A stretch of 64,000 bases of DNA from assembly GCA_008694505.1 (NCBI GenBank), contig VZDJ01000216.1, positions 3,423,511 through 3,487,510 on the forward strand. Reading direction: 5' to 3'. Under the pieces are notes generated by a model, which did not search any database, was not told the DNA's origin, and was given only the letters and a program-made list of their open reading frames with translations. Shown piece by piece: positions 25,201 through 37,317 of this stretch; position 1 is the first letter of the stretch, and the number at the start of each line of letters is the position of its first letter. This stretch comes from Cyanoderma ruficeps (Eukaryota; Chordata; Aves; Passeriformes; Timaliidae). Position numbers and translations under genes: made by a program.

Positions 25201-28200
25201 ACCAAGAGCAAAAAAGCCCCACAGCCAGAAAAAAAAAAGAGTTTGCATTAAATTCATCACTCAAAGCAGGTTACAAACAGCAAGAAACATACTATGAAAA
25301 ACAACTCTCCTCCCCCAGCAAACACAGACTGATGGAAAAATTAAGCTACACACTGGGAAGAGTGCAGATAACCAGATTTACTTTCCCAGCACTGCCTCCC
25401 TCCCAGGCCTGATAGTTACCAGCAGTTGATCTGGCATCTGCTCCACAGCTCGTCCCCAGTCTTCCTGGGACATAATGCACAAAGGAAAACAGCTTTGGAA
25501 TCCAGCAGCTCAGCAAGAGCACAGCATGTTTGTCTCTCCAGATACTGTTGGCTATTTCGGTTTCTGTAAATACTTGAGAAGATGAGAGCCCTGTGCCAGC
25601 CCCCCTCACTGACCAAGTGTCACCCTTTAGCTGACCCAGGAGCAGAAGCAGCCCACAGACAAGCTGCTGGCTTTATTTAGCTGAACTCCAAGAACACTTT
25701 AGAGGAGCACAGCTTCCTGGGGCAGCTGCACAGGGATCCTGCAATGTAGGAGGCCAGGAAATTGGAACAGGAGCAGCAGCTCCACAGGATGTTTTGCCAG
25801 GCAGATTCAGAGCTGACCACTCCCAGGGAGCCAGTCAGTCACCTGTCATCCTGGAGGGACAATGGGGTCAGGAGGGACAGGCCAGAGCTGGGAACACTGC
25901 GCAGCAAACCTTCAGAGCCCTCCAGCAAGCACGGCTAAACCTTTATGCTCCTCTGCTGAAAAAAACTGAAAAGCAAGTTTGTGTAACTACAAGGATGCAT
26001 CGTTCTGCCTTCAGGGATTTTCAACACACCCAATCCTCCTTCCTCCCTCCCATCAGTGAGGTGCCAGTACTCCATTATTTCTGAGCCCATCACTTTGTCA
26101 GCAGCAGGTGAAAGCACAGTGAACTTATTTATTGCCAGAGCTGAAGGTCAGGTTGGTGCTCTCACACAGATGGGGCTGGACAACACAACCTACAGCATCA
26201 AAAAGCAGGAAACAGAATTCCCCCTGAAGTCAGGCATGTTTGTGGTGCTACTCTTGTGCTTATTCTGGGAATAAGGTGGTGCTGACATCTTCAGGAAAGG
26301 ACCCCCAGCTTACAGCAGCCACAGGCACACAGGTCCATGTTCATGAGTGGTTCCAGTGTGATTAAACAGCCCCAGGAAGGTGAGCAACACCTCTCCTCAG
26401 GCAGACTTCCTGCCACAGGCACGGTGGAAAAATGCACACACACCGCCCTCATTCCTAGCCACAGGCAGGGAAACTGCACCAGGCATGTCCAAGAACACCA
26501 ACACACACCACAGGACAGTGAGGAGCAGCAGTGACCACACACACACGTGGCACTCGACCTGAACACTCATCTGCCATCTGAGATAACCTCAGGTCCACTC
26601 CAGCCCAGGCGTTCCTGTGATATTAAAATCATGTCCCAAATGTGTGGCAGAAGCTGTAGAAGCCAATCTCGAGGAAGACAGAGGGTGGGCCTCTGCTACC
26701 ACAGCACTGAGCTCTCCTGTGTCACCTCAGGAGACACAAGTGGTGGGACACTGCTGCAGCCCTGACTCCAGGAAGCTCATGCAGAGACCTGGATGGGGGA
26801 ACCAAGGGACAGCAGCCTCACAGGGAAGGGGTGTCTCGACATCTACAATCAGAATAAAATAAGGACACTGCTCCTCATGCTGCAGAGCCCAGGGTGGGAA
26901 GGATGAGGGGTTCTCTCTCCACACCACAACACACACACTCTGTCTTGGGAAGCTGAAGTCCCTCTGTGCTGTGTCACCTCATCTCACCCGCTCCCACAGG
27001 GACAGGTAAGGTCCCTGTCTACAGCTCCTGACACAACAAGGCAAAACAAGATGAAAAAGGGAAAAGAGATGTCAAAAGAACTCCTCATCTTAGAAACCAA
27101 ATAGATTTAAAGCAAGTATGATGATGGAGATCTAAGTTTTTGTAAGATATTTATTCTTTCAGAAGATTTAAGAATACACGAACCCATAATTTCCTTCTTC
27201 TGCATTTTTAAATTTGCTGAGTGAGCTCATTGAACATTCAAGCTGTTGTCTTCAAGTTTTCCAAATACCATTCTATTTAAAGGCACTGTGAATAGGGAAT
27301 TCAATTTATCAAATGAATGAAAGAAGAATTCTTAGCAGGAACCCTGGTGAGCTAATCAAGAGTCACAATAAAATGTCAGGGGTCCTGGAATTCTCGGCAG
27401 GAGGTTAACACCAAATTTGATCCCAGTCAAGGAAGACAAAACATGCCACAGACTAATAAACTGTACTAAAAGTTGTGCACTGCAAATTCGTGGAAGTTTA
27501 AACACAAACGAAGAAAATCTACTTTATACACTCCTAGTATTTCACTACAAAAATCAAAACAAGCTGTTCACCATAATCGTGTCATTTAAAGTAGAGAAAA
27601 TACTTTTTCAAGCTTTTAAGTTTTTGTTCCACTGCATCTTCAGCTACAAGGCTGTTTTGAAAATTAAGATAGCAACATAATTTGAGTAAGATAAGAAACA
27701 ATTACTCTGTACCTATCTTTAGGCTGGAAACTGGATAACAAGATTTATCTTACCACCCAAAATTAAGGAAACAGCATAATCCATGCTAGCACCTTTCTTT
27801 CCACAAACCTAACAGAGTTTAAAAGATTAGCTCTGCAGTGCTGAAAGGGTAATCCTTAAAACTTGATGAACTTAATGGAAATAAACTTCTCTCTCCTCTT
27901 CTTCACTTTCCATAGTAAAAGCATAAATTAGAATATCAGAGCTAGCATCAGAATGGGCCATCATCCATTTTTCAACTTAGCAAATGAATAGCAGCTCCAT
28001 GGGGGAGGTGAGACAGGGTGGGGGAGAGATGGGGAAAGGGAATAGCCATAAATGATCTTCCAGGACAGGAAAACTAGTTGCAGTAAATACCACTTTGGAA
28101 ATCAATTTATGGTCAATTATGATCTTAGTAATAACTATTTTATGCCTTCATTTAGTGCATGAAATGCCCAGGGGAGCAAATATTCTCAGAAATATATCCA

Positions 28201-30527
28201 ATATGTCTCCAAGTACGTTATCTGATCAGTAGATGCAGACAGAATTCCAGAAAGAGCAGCTCTTGCTTGTCTGGATGCTGACTGAGGGATTGGGAGCTGA
28301 GGGACTGGGGATGGGGGAGGATGGAAGCACAATTTCAGTGCTGTTGGACTATCAGGGTTGCAACACCACCCAGATAAAACAGATTATATCTATCAGTCTG
28401 AGTTGCTGGCTTCAAAAGCAATGAGTTTTGTCACCACTGCCGTATTTCACCTAGAAATTTGCGAGGCACGTTTCATTCTCACAAACATAACAAAAAATTA
28501 AAGTTGAGTGCTTTTTTTAAGCAAATCGTTATGTAAACACCCATCCACAAAGCCAACCATTGCTTTATTCAATTATTATGTGTAAATGTGGTAGCAGAGT
28601 ATAGAGACTGACATCTCTAATGCACTGTCGGTGTAATGAGACTTACTTGGACCATTCTTTTCTCAAGTGAAGGAGCTGAGTTCTGTGAGACTGATTAGAA
28701 GAATAGAAATAGTAAAAATTACAGCTTCACCAAGCTCCACTAATTCCCAGATAATAAATCTTTCACCTGAAGCAGTGCTATTTATACAGAGACTCTGCTC
28801 CTTAACAGCAGTTCTGTTACTGTGAGAGACCAAATTTAGCTCCACACCCGGATCAGACACATATTTTATTATGACCACACTAGAAAACATTAAATAGCAT
28901 TTAGTTTGCTACCACTAGGCTCTCCTTCTTCCTTATCAGAGGATGCTGCATCTTCCATATTAATTTTATTTTTGAAAGATTCAGGATAAACATATACTTC
29001 ATTATAGTTTCCATCAGCAAAGAGAAACCAAATAATTTCACAGGCAGGAAGATGTGAGCAGCACACATATGCCAACAGGTTATTTTTAACTAAGAGCAAT
29101 TTTTTTTGCATCACAAAACAGGAATGAGGTACAGTACTGGGCACTTACAGCATTCCAGCCATGACAGCGTAAGGAAGATTAGATTTGCAGAGATGGAGCA
29201 TCTTTTGTAAGAGAAAGAACTTCAAGCCCCTATATCAAAGCTGATGATGTGGTAAAAATTCAGACAACACAAACGCTGGAAGCAATTCTCCTCTGTTAAG
29301 TAAGTTTGTGCAATTAAAAACACTGAGGGAAGAGGAGAGTTGAGACCTGCAGATCAACAGAACGATGTTAGCAGAGGGATAATGAGGAATCCTGCTCCCG
29401 ACTTTGGCAACACACTTGTGTAAAGAGACTTACTCGATTTACACACATCCCCCATTAGGTTATGCCTGCGGTGCCACTGAAGTTTTCAGCTTCATTTTTC
29501 ACATGCAGAATCATCCTCAAGGCTACTGTGAACACACACGGAGTTCAAGCAAAACCATCACAAACCAAAACATCACAAACACCACCAAGACCACCTTCCA
29601 TGGTCTATCAATGACCTTGCAGGAACACAGGAAAATGGCAGTCAGCACATTATGCATCTGTACAGCTGATTTTTTTTTTTCCTTGGCATTCTCCCTGAAC
29701 TGCTCCTTTTTTCTAGAATGGTTTGTGTTAAAGCACTGGGCTGATGCTCTTTTGTTTACCAGTAACCAGCTACTGTTTAAAAACAAGGATCTCCATTGTC
29801 AGCACCATGAATGACGTGAGTATCAGCCATGAAAACATTCTGAAGAACTAAAAGACCTGAGGGGCTTGAGCCTGGGAGGGTTGAGCAGGACTGAAATCAG
29901 ACTGACACAACACAGATATCTGGCTGAGCTTAAAATAGACTTGGCAGAAGTCAGCCCGGACTAACAATCGATCTGTGGAGGTACTGACCACCCAGAATGT
30001 ATCCAAGCCATGGCAAGTGCTAAACCTCCAGCGAAACAAAAAGCTCTCCCACTTCCCATCAGGAAGCCTTGGAAATGCAGGAGGAGAGAGAAAACTGTAG
30101 ACTTTGTGCATACAGAACACAGGAAGGGAAGAAAGGAACAGGAAGGAAAACAGCCCATCTAAGAGAAATCAGGTAATGCCGTTCTAAGAGACTCCTCTTG
30201 GGCAAGACCTTAACAAAGGCAGCAGCACCATCCCTTCAGAAAATCAGCACGGGAAAACATGCACAGACCCCATGAACAAGAAGCTGGGAGGAGAGAAGTG
30301 GAGGGAAGAATGGATCTCCCTCGGAAAACACCCATGGGCAGCCACTAAACATAGCCCAGGGTGGTTGTTTTCCTTGCAGTAGAAGGGGGGTGGCTGTTAT
30401 CTTTTCCTAAATGAGCCTATAGCTGGTAGCTGCATGATAACTATTTTGAGATATATAAACATATTTTTCTCTGGGGCTTAATTACCACAAAGGACGCCAA
30501 CCGATTTGACAAGTCAATTTTTCTCTC

Positions 30528-30530
30528 AAA

Positions 30531-30581
<51 letters not shown>
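30528..30581 (+). repeat. (AAAT)n microsatellite, about 13 copies
   Basis: Uninterrupted AAAT/AATA tetranucleotide run of 54 bases. Likely length-polymorphic. It may have grown from a poly(A) tail, but no retroelement body is recognisable to its left. Confidence 0.97.
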
Positions 30582-30584
<3 letters not shown>

Positions 30585-33500
30585 TTAAAAGCCACCTGAA
30601 AAACCTCATTGTCCAGCAAGGTAGAGCTTAAAAACCAGCCCAAACATCCAAGGGATAAATATTAGGCATTTTCAATACAAAGCAATAAGCAATTGTTACC
30701 ATTTCTCGTAACTGAGCTCCTAAAAACATAGAAGTTCTGGACTGAGATCTAAGTAAACGTACATCTAGTTTGCAATTTTTTAAATGGCTGTACATTTCAA
30801 ACCCCAGAAAAAGCAGGCTGCAGATAGCTGTTTATTACAAATGACTTCCACCTCCTCCACAGCCCTCAAAGGCAAACTATAAAGCTGTGTGCAAAGCCAG
30901 ACAATCTGGGCACCCAGCCATAAACCATCACTGCTGCAGCACAGATAACTGTTCTCGCTCTCAGCCATCCTTGGCTGCAAACCCACGGGGAAGAGCTCCA
31001 GAAACCAGACCTCAGCACCGTCAGGGCTTCTAATATTTTATGAACTTGAATTACAACTACGTTCAAGACTTCAGTGCTGAAAAATTACAGCGCTGATTCA
31101 CACCCAGGGCTGAGACCAAAACTCACTCAGATTTGCCTGGTACCCTGAACCGTGAGCTGCAACAACAGCCAGGTATTTTACAGCTGCCTTCAGTGACAGA
31201 AGCCTTTCTGTTGGGAGGAAGAGAGAGACATGCTACTCTTCAAAAGAAAAGACAAAAGAATTTGATGCATATTTTAGAGTAGTGCTGCATTTTCCACCAT
31301 CTTTGACACGACCTCAAAGAGCACAGTGACTGATCTGCGCAAGAACAGGCAGTTTGTTTATCATCAGACCCAGACATTTTTATCTTGGGTGGGAGATTTT
31401 AAAACATACTAGTGACAAGGTAGGAAGGTGCACTAATGAAGTTTCAGAAAACGCAGTTGTAACTGTATTTGGGAATCCACAGTGAAGTTAACCATGATTA
31501 AGTAATGATAAAATAAGCCTAAGTACATCTACTTCTGGCATTTAAGATGTACAACTTAGCCATGCTTTCAGTTGACAATTTCCCTAACTAGCACAGATTC
31601 CTAAAGGGAGATCAAATAATACTTTGATTCCTCTGCTTTCCTACATTAAGAATAACCATCTTTCATTTTACCAACAGCATTTGCCAGTGAAGAGACGGCG
31701 CAGAGCACATAGATCATTTAGTAATGCAATTTACTGCCACTTCCAGATCATCTCCCCATCCAATAAAGTATACTTCTCTCCTAAACACTATTTGCCCTGG
31801 CTGATATCTTCATAATACAGCTGAAAACCTCAAGCCATTATCACTAGAAGGCATCAGCTGATCCTAAATTGGCTAGACTGCAGCGTCACAGGCATTTAAG
31901 AGGTTTCCTTATCATTCATCTTTAATACTGAGGGATCGACACACTCCTACCTGCAGCTTCCAGGCCAAGGGGAAACCTTCTAATGGTATTACCATTATCT
32001 TGTAATCTGAATTTTAAACAATTAAAACAATAGCACTTTGGTTACAGTAGAGACCTGCAACACAAAAGATGATACATTTTTCATCGGTTGTCACGTTCAA
32101 AGTCTTACATAAAGCACCGATTTTTTTAAAAAAAGCAGAAATATGTATTCTGCACTGAAGCTGCTGAACCTTCAAAGAGAAGCAGCACCTTAACAAGGCA
32201 CTTAAATTCAAGTAATCAAGAGAGACCATTTAGTTTAGTCAGGAAAGGTTTGGTCATTTTATTTTAAATCTGCAGTTCTTTTAGTCAATACGATCTGGCA
32301 ATTCTTTCCAAATGAAAGCCTCTTTTTACTGAAGCAGGGAATGGCTCCACCCCTGACCTCCTCCTTCAGCTTGTTTTGGAAAGGGGCCAGATGACAGCAT
32401 TTGGAAAAGCGCATGTTTATCTCGGCGAGGCCAGCTGCTAAGTTAACATATTACCCGTTCCCACATCCCCCGCTCTTGGTTAAGTCTTCCCAGCTAAAAC
32501 TGAAAGTAAACGCTGCCATCGGGCTTTTAGTAAATGTAAGACCAAAGAGAAAAGGAGTGTCCACGGCATGGAGCATCCGAACGGGCTACAGAAGCGTAGG
32601 GCATTCTGAGTGAACAGCAGGCAGTAACTCTGTCAATAAAATTCCTGGCCTTTCTGAACGAAGTGAATGAAAAACTGAAAAATAAGCGGGTTTATTTCTA
32701 GACTAATTTCAAGCTATGCCTTCTATAAGACTGCCACTCAGCAACAGTTTGCTCCACTACACAAGGAGATTATAAACCCCTGCTCGACAAAACCTTTCAC
32801 TTTATCTTGTTTTATTGTTAGTCCATACTTGGCAAGGTATGGAACATGGGAGCTTTGAGAACTTCAACAAAGAACCTTCAGATTAAAAGCAGTTTTATGC
32901 CCAATTACGTTTTTCTCATTTTAAGGAAATTTCATCTCATTGTTTTCAAAGTCTTAAAAAACTTCTTTCAAGCAAAAAGAGTACAGAATTACCTTACCTC
33001 CCTCAAACATCAGTGAAAGAGCTCAACTTATCAAAAGCAGAGTGTGTTATCTTATTAGAAAAGACAAATCCTGGAAAAGAAACCAGAAATTAAAGCAGTG
33101 ACGGGGTTTTCATCGATCCCAGCAAGGTCCAGCAGGCTTTGCAGTGGGCAAACCCATCCACTCACAGGTGATCAGAGACAGATTTTGGAGGAAGCCAAGT
33201 TGCCGTGGCTGAGGGTGAACCTCCAAGCCCCCAAATGGTTTTTAGCCCCAGGACAGCGTCCCAGAGCAAACTCCACTCTGCCGTGGCCAGCGGGGAAATG
33301 GCACAGCCCGAGGCTGCCCACAAGGACATTCCCAGGCACTGGGACTGACGCCCTGCACCACTGACAGCTCCACAATAATCCATGTGCTGGAAAGCTGAGC
33401 TACAGCACACAACCCACCCATGTGGAACACAACAGTTCTTAGTCTGATGGACACCCAGACTCACATCTGTCAATACGGGAATCCACACATAGAGCAGGAA

Positions 33501-34599
33501 CATTAATATATCCTAAATATATCCTGCTGCAATCCAGAGGAGCTCTCAATAAAAAGGTTCGTCTGTCTTGTTTCTTTCATTGCTACAAACAAAACCTTTA
33601 GACAAAAGTACCAAATATTGCCTAAAATACAGCCCCTATTAACCCCCAACCCTCTCGCCCTGGAGCAAGCCCTGGCTGCAGCAGTTTTCCCTATGGCAGC
33701 ACCTGTTCTCCGGGGGCTGGACTGTAATGAACCTTCCTCATCTCAGGAAGCCAGGCAGATCACTTCCAGTCAGAAATGATCCGTTCCCCTTTGAAGATAA
33801 GGATAAAGCCACACAAGGCATTATTACAGTATTGCTGGTGCCCTTAAGCACTGATTTTCCCGAAAAAAAGTTCAAATTAATCTGATTTACTACAGCTTTT
33901 TTTTCACAGACTTGAGTCTCGGGCTCGGAAGCAGCCAGGTTAGGTTATCCACCAGCTGGGCTTCTGCAATCTCACCCAAAAAGCACCACAGTGCTCCCCA
34001 GGGCAGAGCGAGCTCCAAGAGGCTGGAGCAGTTTCCTCACGGGGGGATCCAGGACTGACACTGATGCTTTCACGTTCTGGAAAGAATTCCAGAAGCCAGA
34101 GCAAGGACGCCAGCGCATGCGAGGGCTGCTCCTCTCAGCACACCATTTTGAGCTCACAAATAACACACAGGAGCAGCCAGCCAGACATCCCAGGGATTCC
34201 TGAACCCGGGGAACCGCGGCTGTGGGAAACTCCGTGATGTGTTAAACACAGGTTGCACCCACTGCAAGTCACCTTCCATTTCCTTGGAAAACACCAGGGG
34301 AAGCAGTGAGAACCTGTGTGTACCTTCCCACCACCTTCTCGAAATTATTATTATTTTAAAAAAAATAATATCCGAGAGGAAACTCCATTTAAATTCTCAG
34401 TCGTCGGGGAATTAAAAAAAAAAAAACAACCCACAACCAAAAACCCCACCCACCGCAGGGAACGAGGGCAGGATTTGGAAGCGATGCCTCGCTCTCCCAG
34501 TGCATCCAGCAGCAGTGCAGATGTTCTCCTGCTCCTCCGCTCTGGCATTGTCCTCAGGTCCACAGCACCACCGACACCCACCTGATTTAAAGCTCTGCA

Positions 34600-35020
34600 C
34601 CACCGGCCAGCCCAATAACAGCGGGATTTATTGGAATTTTAATTACCATAACCGGCCTAATGTCCACAGCAAATTTCTGTACATAAATTAGCATAATTCG
34701 CCAGATACATACATATGCAAACGAGAGGGAAAAATATGCAACAGACACGGCTATGACGTCCCAAAGATTATTTCTAAATTTAAACTGGCTGTTAGAATAA
34801 TTGAATAAATCTCTTCTCGCAAATACACTCGAGTTGTAGCAGAAAATAAACTAGCCACAAAGACCTGCAGTATTATTTTTAATGGGAAAAGAGGGGGGAA
34901 AACCCAATCGAGTTCAATAAATCCCATAACTGAACCTTCAACTAATTACATATTAAGAAGATTAACCTTTGACACAAACTTGTGATACAAACAAAGAAGC
35001 CTCGAACAATTAATAAACTT
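34600..35020. promoter_or_regulatory. Candidate intronic regulatory block
   Basis: AT-rich, low-repeat sequence about 1.5-2.5 kb from the promoter, dense in homeodomain-type cores (TTAATTA, ATTAGCATAATT), octamer-like TATGCAAA and a CRE-type TGACGTC. Composition and motif density resemble conserved non-coding elements, but no alignment was available. Confidence 0.3.
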
Positions 35021-35774
35021 CCAGTGTTTCAAGATTTCTCAGGTTAACAACTGAGCCCTCCCCATTTTCCTCCCCTTCTGCGGCGCAGTTAAAGGAATAA
35101 ACTCTGTTTAACATTCTCTCTCCCCCTGGACATTCCAGGTTTAGACGAAGATCTTTCTGTGAATACCCAGGAGAAAATTACCGCGGATCTCCACAATCTC
35201 ATTACGCGGGAAGGAAGGAGGAAAAATAACCCAAATCCAGATATTTTAACATTTAAGAGAAAGCAGCCACGAAGGACAAAGCTGGAGCTCATGTGCTCGC
35301 CCACAGGGCAGCACTGCTGGCCATGCCCACAATTTTTCCAGCCCTGGGATAATTTCCAACCCGCTCTGCGATAATTTTCACACGTGTAAGTTCTAAAGCA
35401 AGAGCATACGGTCATGCCTTGCAGCAGAAGCTGCCTTCATGTCATGTCTGAGCGGCACAACATGCTCACAAATGGCACTTTCTGCTCGCTGTTCGCGGCG
35501 AAACAGCGATTCCGGACAGAGGAAAAAATACCGAATTAATTCTACCATTGAAAAAGAAATCTGGAGGTTGCTCACGTTTTTAAAAAAATGGTATAAAAAC
35601 AAAATGGATTTTGAAATGTTTTGGGGTGTTTCTTGCTTCGTTGACTAATAAACAGTTTAAAAATAATAATAATCTAGTTTAGACTTTATGAAAGAGGAAT
35701 GCACCGGCTTTGCAGCTCTCTTCCCCTGTTAACTTCTCCCGTGCCTGCACTAAGAGGCTCTTACCCCTTCTTAC

Positions 35775-35825
35775 CTTTTAGTCTTTTCTTTATGGGGCTC
35801 TTTGGCAGCTTTCGATTCAGTCTTG
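35775..35825 (-). CDS. TNRC6C: TNRC6C coding exon, 51 nt, Lys/Glu-rich N-terminal segment
   Basis: On the minus strand a strong acceptor (pyrimidine-rich, ending ttacag) precedes 51 bases followed by a consensus donor (AAAAG then gtaaga). The first base completes a codon from the upstream exon. The exon then reads KTESKAAKEPHKEKTK, and its last two bases (AG) join the first G of the next exon to make Arg. That gives an uninterrupted frame into REKEQETQEEEHLMEEKKKKK. REKEQE at the junction recalls the TNRC6B N-terminus, which supports translation of this join. There is no Met in this exon, so if it is translated the start lies upstream or in an alternative first exon. If translation begins at the Met of the 100-nt exon, this one is 5' UTR. 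The splice signals are clear; coding status is less sure. Confidence 0.7.
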
Positions 35826-36572
35826 CTGTAAGGAAACAAGTGACTATTTTGTCTATCGTGTAGGGGTCTTTCTGACGTGTTCCTTTCTTATCTTTTTTTC
35901 TTTTTTTTTTTTAATTTTTTGTAAATGTACCCGTAATTTCACGAATATGAATACGAAAAAAATCTCACACGGCCAAAAAAAAATTAAGTTTTTTTGTTGT
36001 TGTTTTCGTCGTTTGTTTTCCCCCCTCAGGGAAAAAAAAAAAAAAGTCTGCCACACAGGAGATGAAAAAAAACCCAACAGATCAACAGGAAAACACTATC
36101 CAAGTTGAAGAGCAAAGAGCTTCAGTGTTATCCAGCCCAGAGAAGTGCAGCAAAAGCAGGTCCAATTCCAAAACAAGCTTTCGATTTCCAGTGAAGCAAA
36201 AAAAAAAAAAAAAATCAACAAAAAAATAACCAAGACCAAGAAGCCAAGACAAAATACACGTTCAAGTCCCCAGCTAAATTTTTGCACGAGTGTGTCTTAA
36301 ATACAAGTTTGCTTTTATGTGTTGCAGCAAAACCCACGAAAAGCCAGGATTTGGAGTTGATCGGGATGAGTTCTCGTGTGTGTGTCTTGATGGGTTCTCA
36401 GTCCACATGGAGGAGCATCTGAGGGTTTTTCAAAAAGTGCAAATCAAAAAAAGAGAAACTGGGATCCAGAAAAGAGTTTTAAGATGGATCCCCCCTTCAA
36501 AATAAAAGGAGGAGGGGGGGAAAAACAAAATAAAACACCACCGCGGAGGCACGGGGGGATGCGGAGTCTCAC
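35826..36572. other. First TNRC6C intron (inferred) with poly(A)/poly(T) tracts
   Basis: AT-rich sequence with several long A or T runs, including about 17 A at roughly 36190. The acceptor pyrimidine tract for the 51-nt exon lies at 35826-35840. No other feature is visible. Confidence 0.55.
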
Positions 36573-36900
36573 ATGGGGCTGCGGACAGGAGGAGGATCCC
36601 GCCGGGAGGTCCGGGGGGGCGGAGGATCCAGCGGCGTCTCTGCCAGGGGAGGAGGGTCCGCGGCTCCGCAGGGACCCCGCGGGCGATCCGGGGCGGGAGG
36701 AGGATCCAGCAGCCGCTCCCGCAGGAAGGAGCGAGCGCGGGGAGGGGATCCGGGGAGGAGGATCCAGCAAAGTCTTTTCACGGAGGGAGGAGGGAGCGGG
36801 GAAACCCGACAGTCTGTGTGCCTGGCTCGCAGCGGGATCCGCGGGCAGGCGGGGCGGGGGGGGGATCCCGCGGCTCTCTCCGTGTCCTCCGCAGGGATCC
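36486..36900. repeat. Degenerate GGATCC-rich segment
   Basis: Nine GGATCC hexamers lie in 415 bases (36486, 36594, 36624, 36702, 36746, 36760, 36835, 36863, 36895), many in the form GGAGGATCCAGC or GGGGATCCGGGG. The recurring context points to an old GC-rich tandem repeat inside the first exon rather than nine independent sites. Unit length is irregular. Confidence 0.7.
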
Positions 36901-37122
36901 GGCAGGGACCCGGGTGGGCGGCGGGAGGAGCTGGGACCCGGGGGTCGGCGGGGAGCGGGGCAGCCGAGGCGGCGGCGTGTCCCCGGGGAGCCGCAGCAGC
37001 GCCTCGGGAAGGGTCGGTCGGTCCGCCGAGGTGCCGAGGGGGAGGGGGGGGACCGCAGCGCCTCTCGCCGTCTCTCCCGCTCGCTCTCGCCTCGTCCGCT
37101 CGCAGGGCAGGCGGTGCCGGGC

Positions 37123-37230
37123 TCAGTGCTGCCGGGCCGGTCCCCCGCTCCTCCGCGCCGCCGCCGCTGCCGCCGGTGCCGCCCTGGGGAGCAGAGGAGC
37201 CGTTGCCGCCGCTGCCGCCGCCGCGGCCAT
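37123..37230 (-). other. Upstream open reading frame (35 codons) in the 5' leader
   Basis: An ATG in good context (A at -3, G at +4) starts a 35-residue frame, a Met followed by eight alanines and later PLLPRAAP. It ends at a stop well inside the first exon, upstream of any TNRC6C start and in a different frame from the main one. If the start site is upstream of 37230 it would act as a uORF; if transcription starts within it, it is absent from the mRNA. The peptide composition is what GCN-repeat DNA gives by chance, so only a regulatory role is suggested. Confidence 0.35.
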
Positions 37231-37234
37231 TTTG
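37227..37234 (-). promoter_or_regulatory. YY1-type motif overlapping an ATG
   Basis: Minus-strand CAAAATGG followed by CCGC resembles the YY1 site (AAnATGGC) commonly found just downstream of start sites of TATA-less housekeeping promoters. The assignment is by consensus only. The same ATG opens a short upstream frame. Confidence 0.5.
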
Positions 37235-37317
37235 TCGCTGACTGACAGAGCCCCGCCAGGCAGCGCGAGACCGCGGGGCGGTTCCGCGCGCGCCCCCTCC
37301 CGCGCTGGCCGCGAACA

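Larger units (their letters stand above)
16813..35774. other. Large TNRC6C intron (18,962 bases)
   Basis: Intron between the 51-nt and 100-nt exons. It contains a CR1 fragment near 19.1 kb, an AAAT microsatellite at 30.5 kb and an AT-rich candidate regulatory block at 34.6-35.0 kb. Open frames at 20835-21245 (+), 21534-22025 (+), 22564-22986 (+) and 28890-29144 (-) were read and show no recognisable domain. I see no snoRNA, tRNA or microRNA that I can support. Confidence 0.7.
36573..37245 (-). other. TNRC6C: Probable first exon, mostly 5' UTR, of TNRC6C
   Basis: This is an inferred GC-rich first exon inside the CpG island. The 3' limit is a plausible donor (CAT followed by gtgaga, GT at 36571-36572). 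It is the best donor I see between the island and the next exon and gives a first intron of about 750 bases. The 5' limit is a guess placed at the YY1-type motif around 37230. Joined to the 51-nt exon, the last two bases (AT) plus C make an Ile codon, and the frame stays open back through the exon. It has no in-frame ATG between the assumed start site and the donor, so this part is most simply untranslated. Cap-analysis or full-length RNA data could move both ends. The exon is unusually rich in GGATCC hexamers. Confidence 0.45.
1..37250 (-). other. TNRC6C: 5' part of TNRC6C (GW182 family) gene, cut by the left edge
   Basis: This span is the transcribed region inferred from three coding exons and a CpG-island promoter on the minus strand. 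TNRC6 proteins are cytoplasmic scaffolds of microRNA silencing: GW repeats bind Argonaute and the C-terminal silencing domain recruits the PAN2-PAN3 and CCR4-NOT deadenylases and poly(A)-binding protein. Only the Lys/Glu-rich N-terminus is in the window, so neither functional region can be seen. The paralogue was chosen from the peptide read: QEE after the first lysine run and GAQKK before AAEQKTK fit TNRC6C, where TNRC6A has DD and TNRC6B has KED at the matching place. This comparison is from memory. Family membership is near certain; the paralogue is likely. The right limit is an approximate start site; the left limit is the window edge. Confidence 0.82.
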
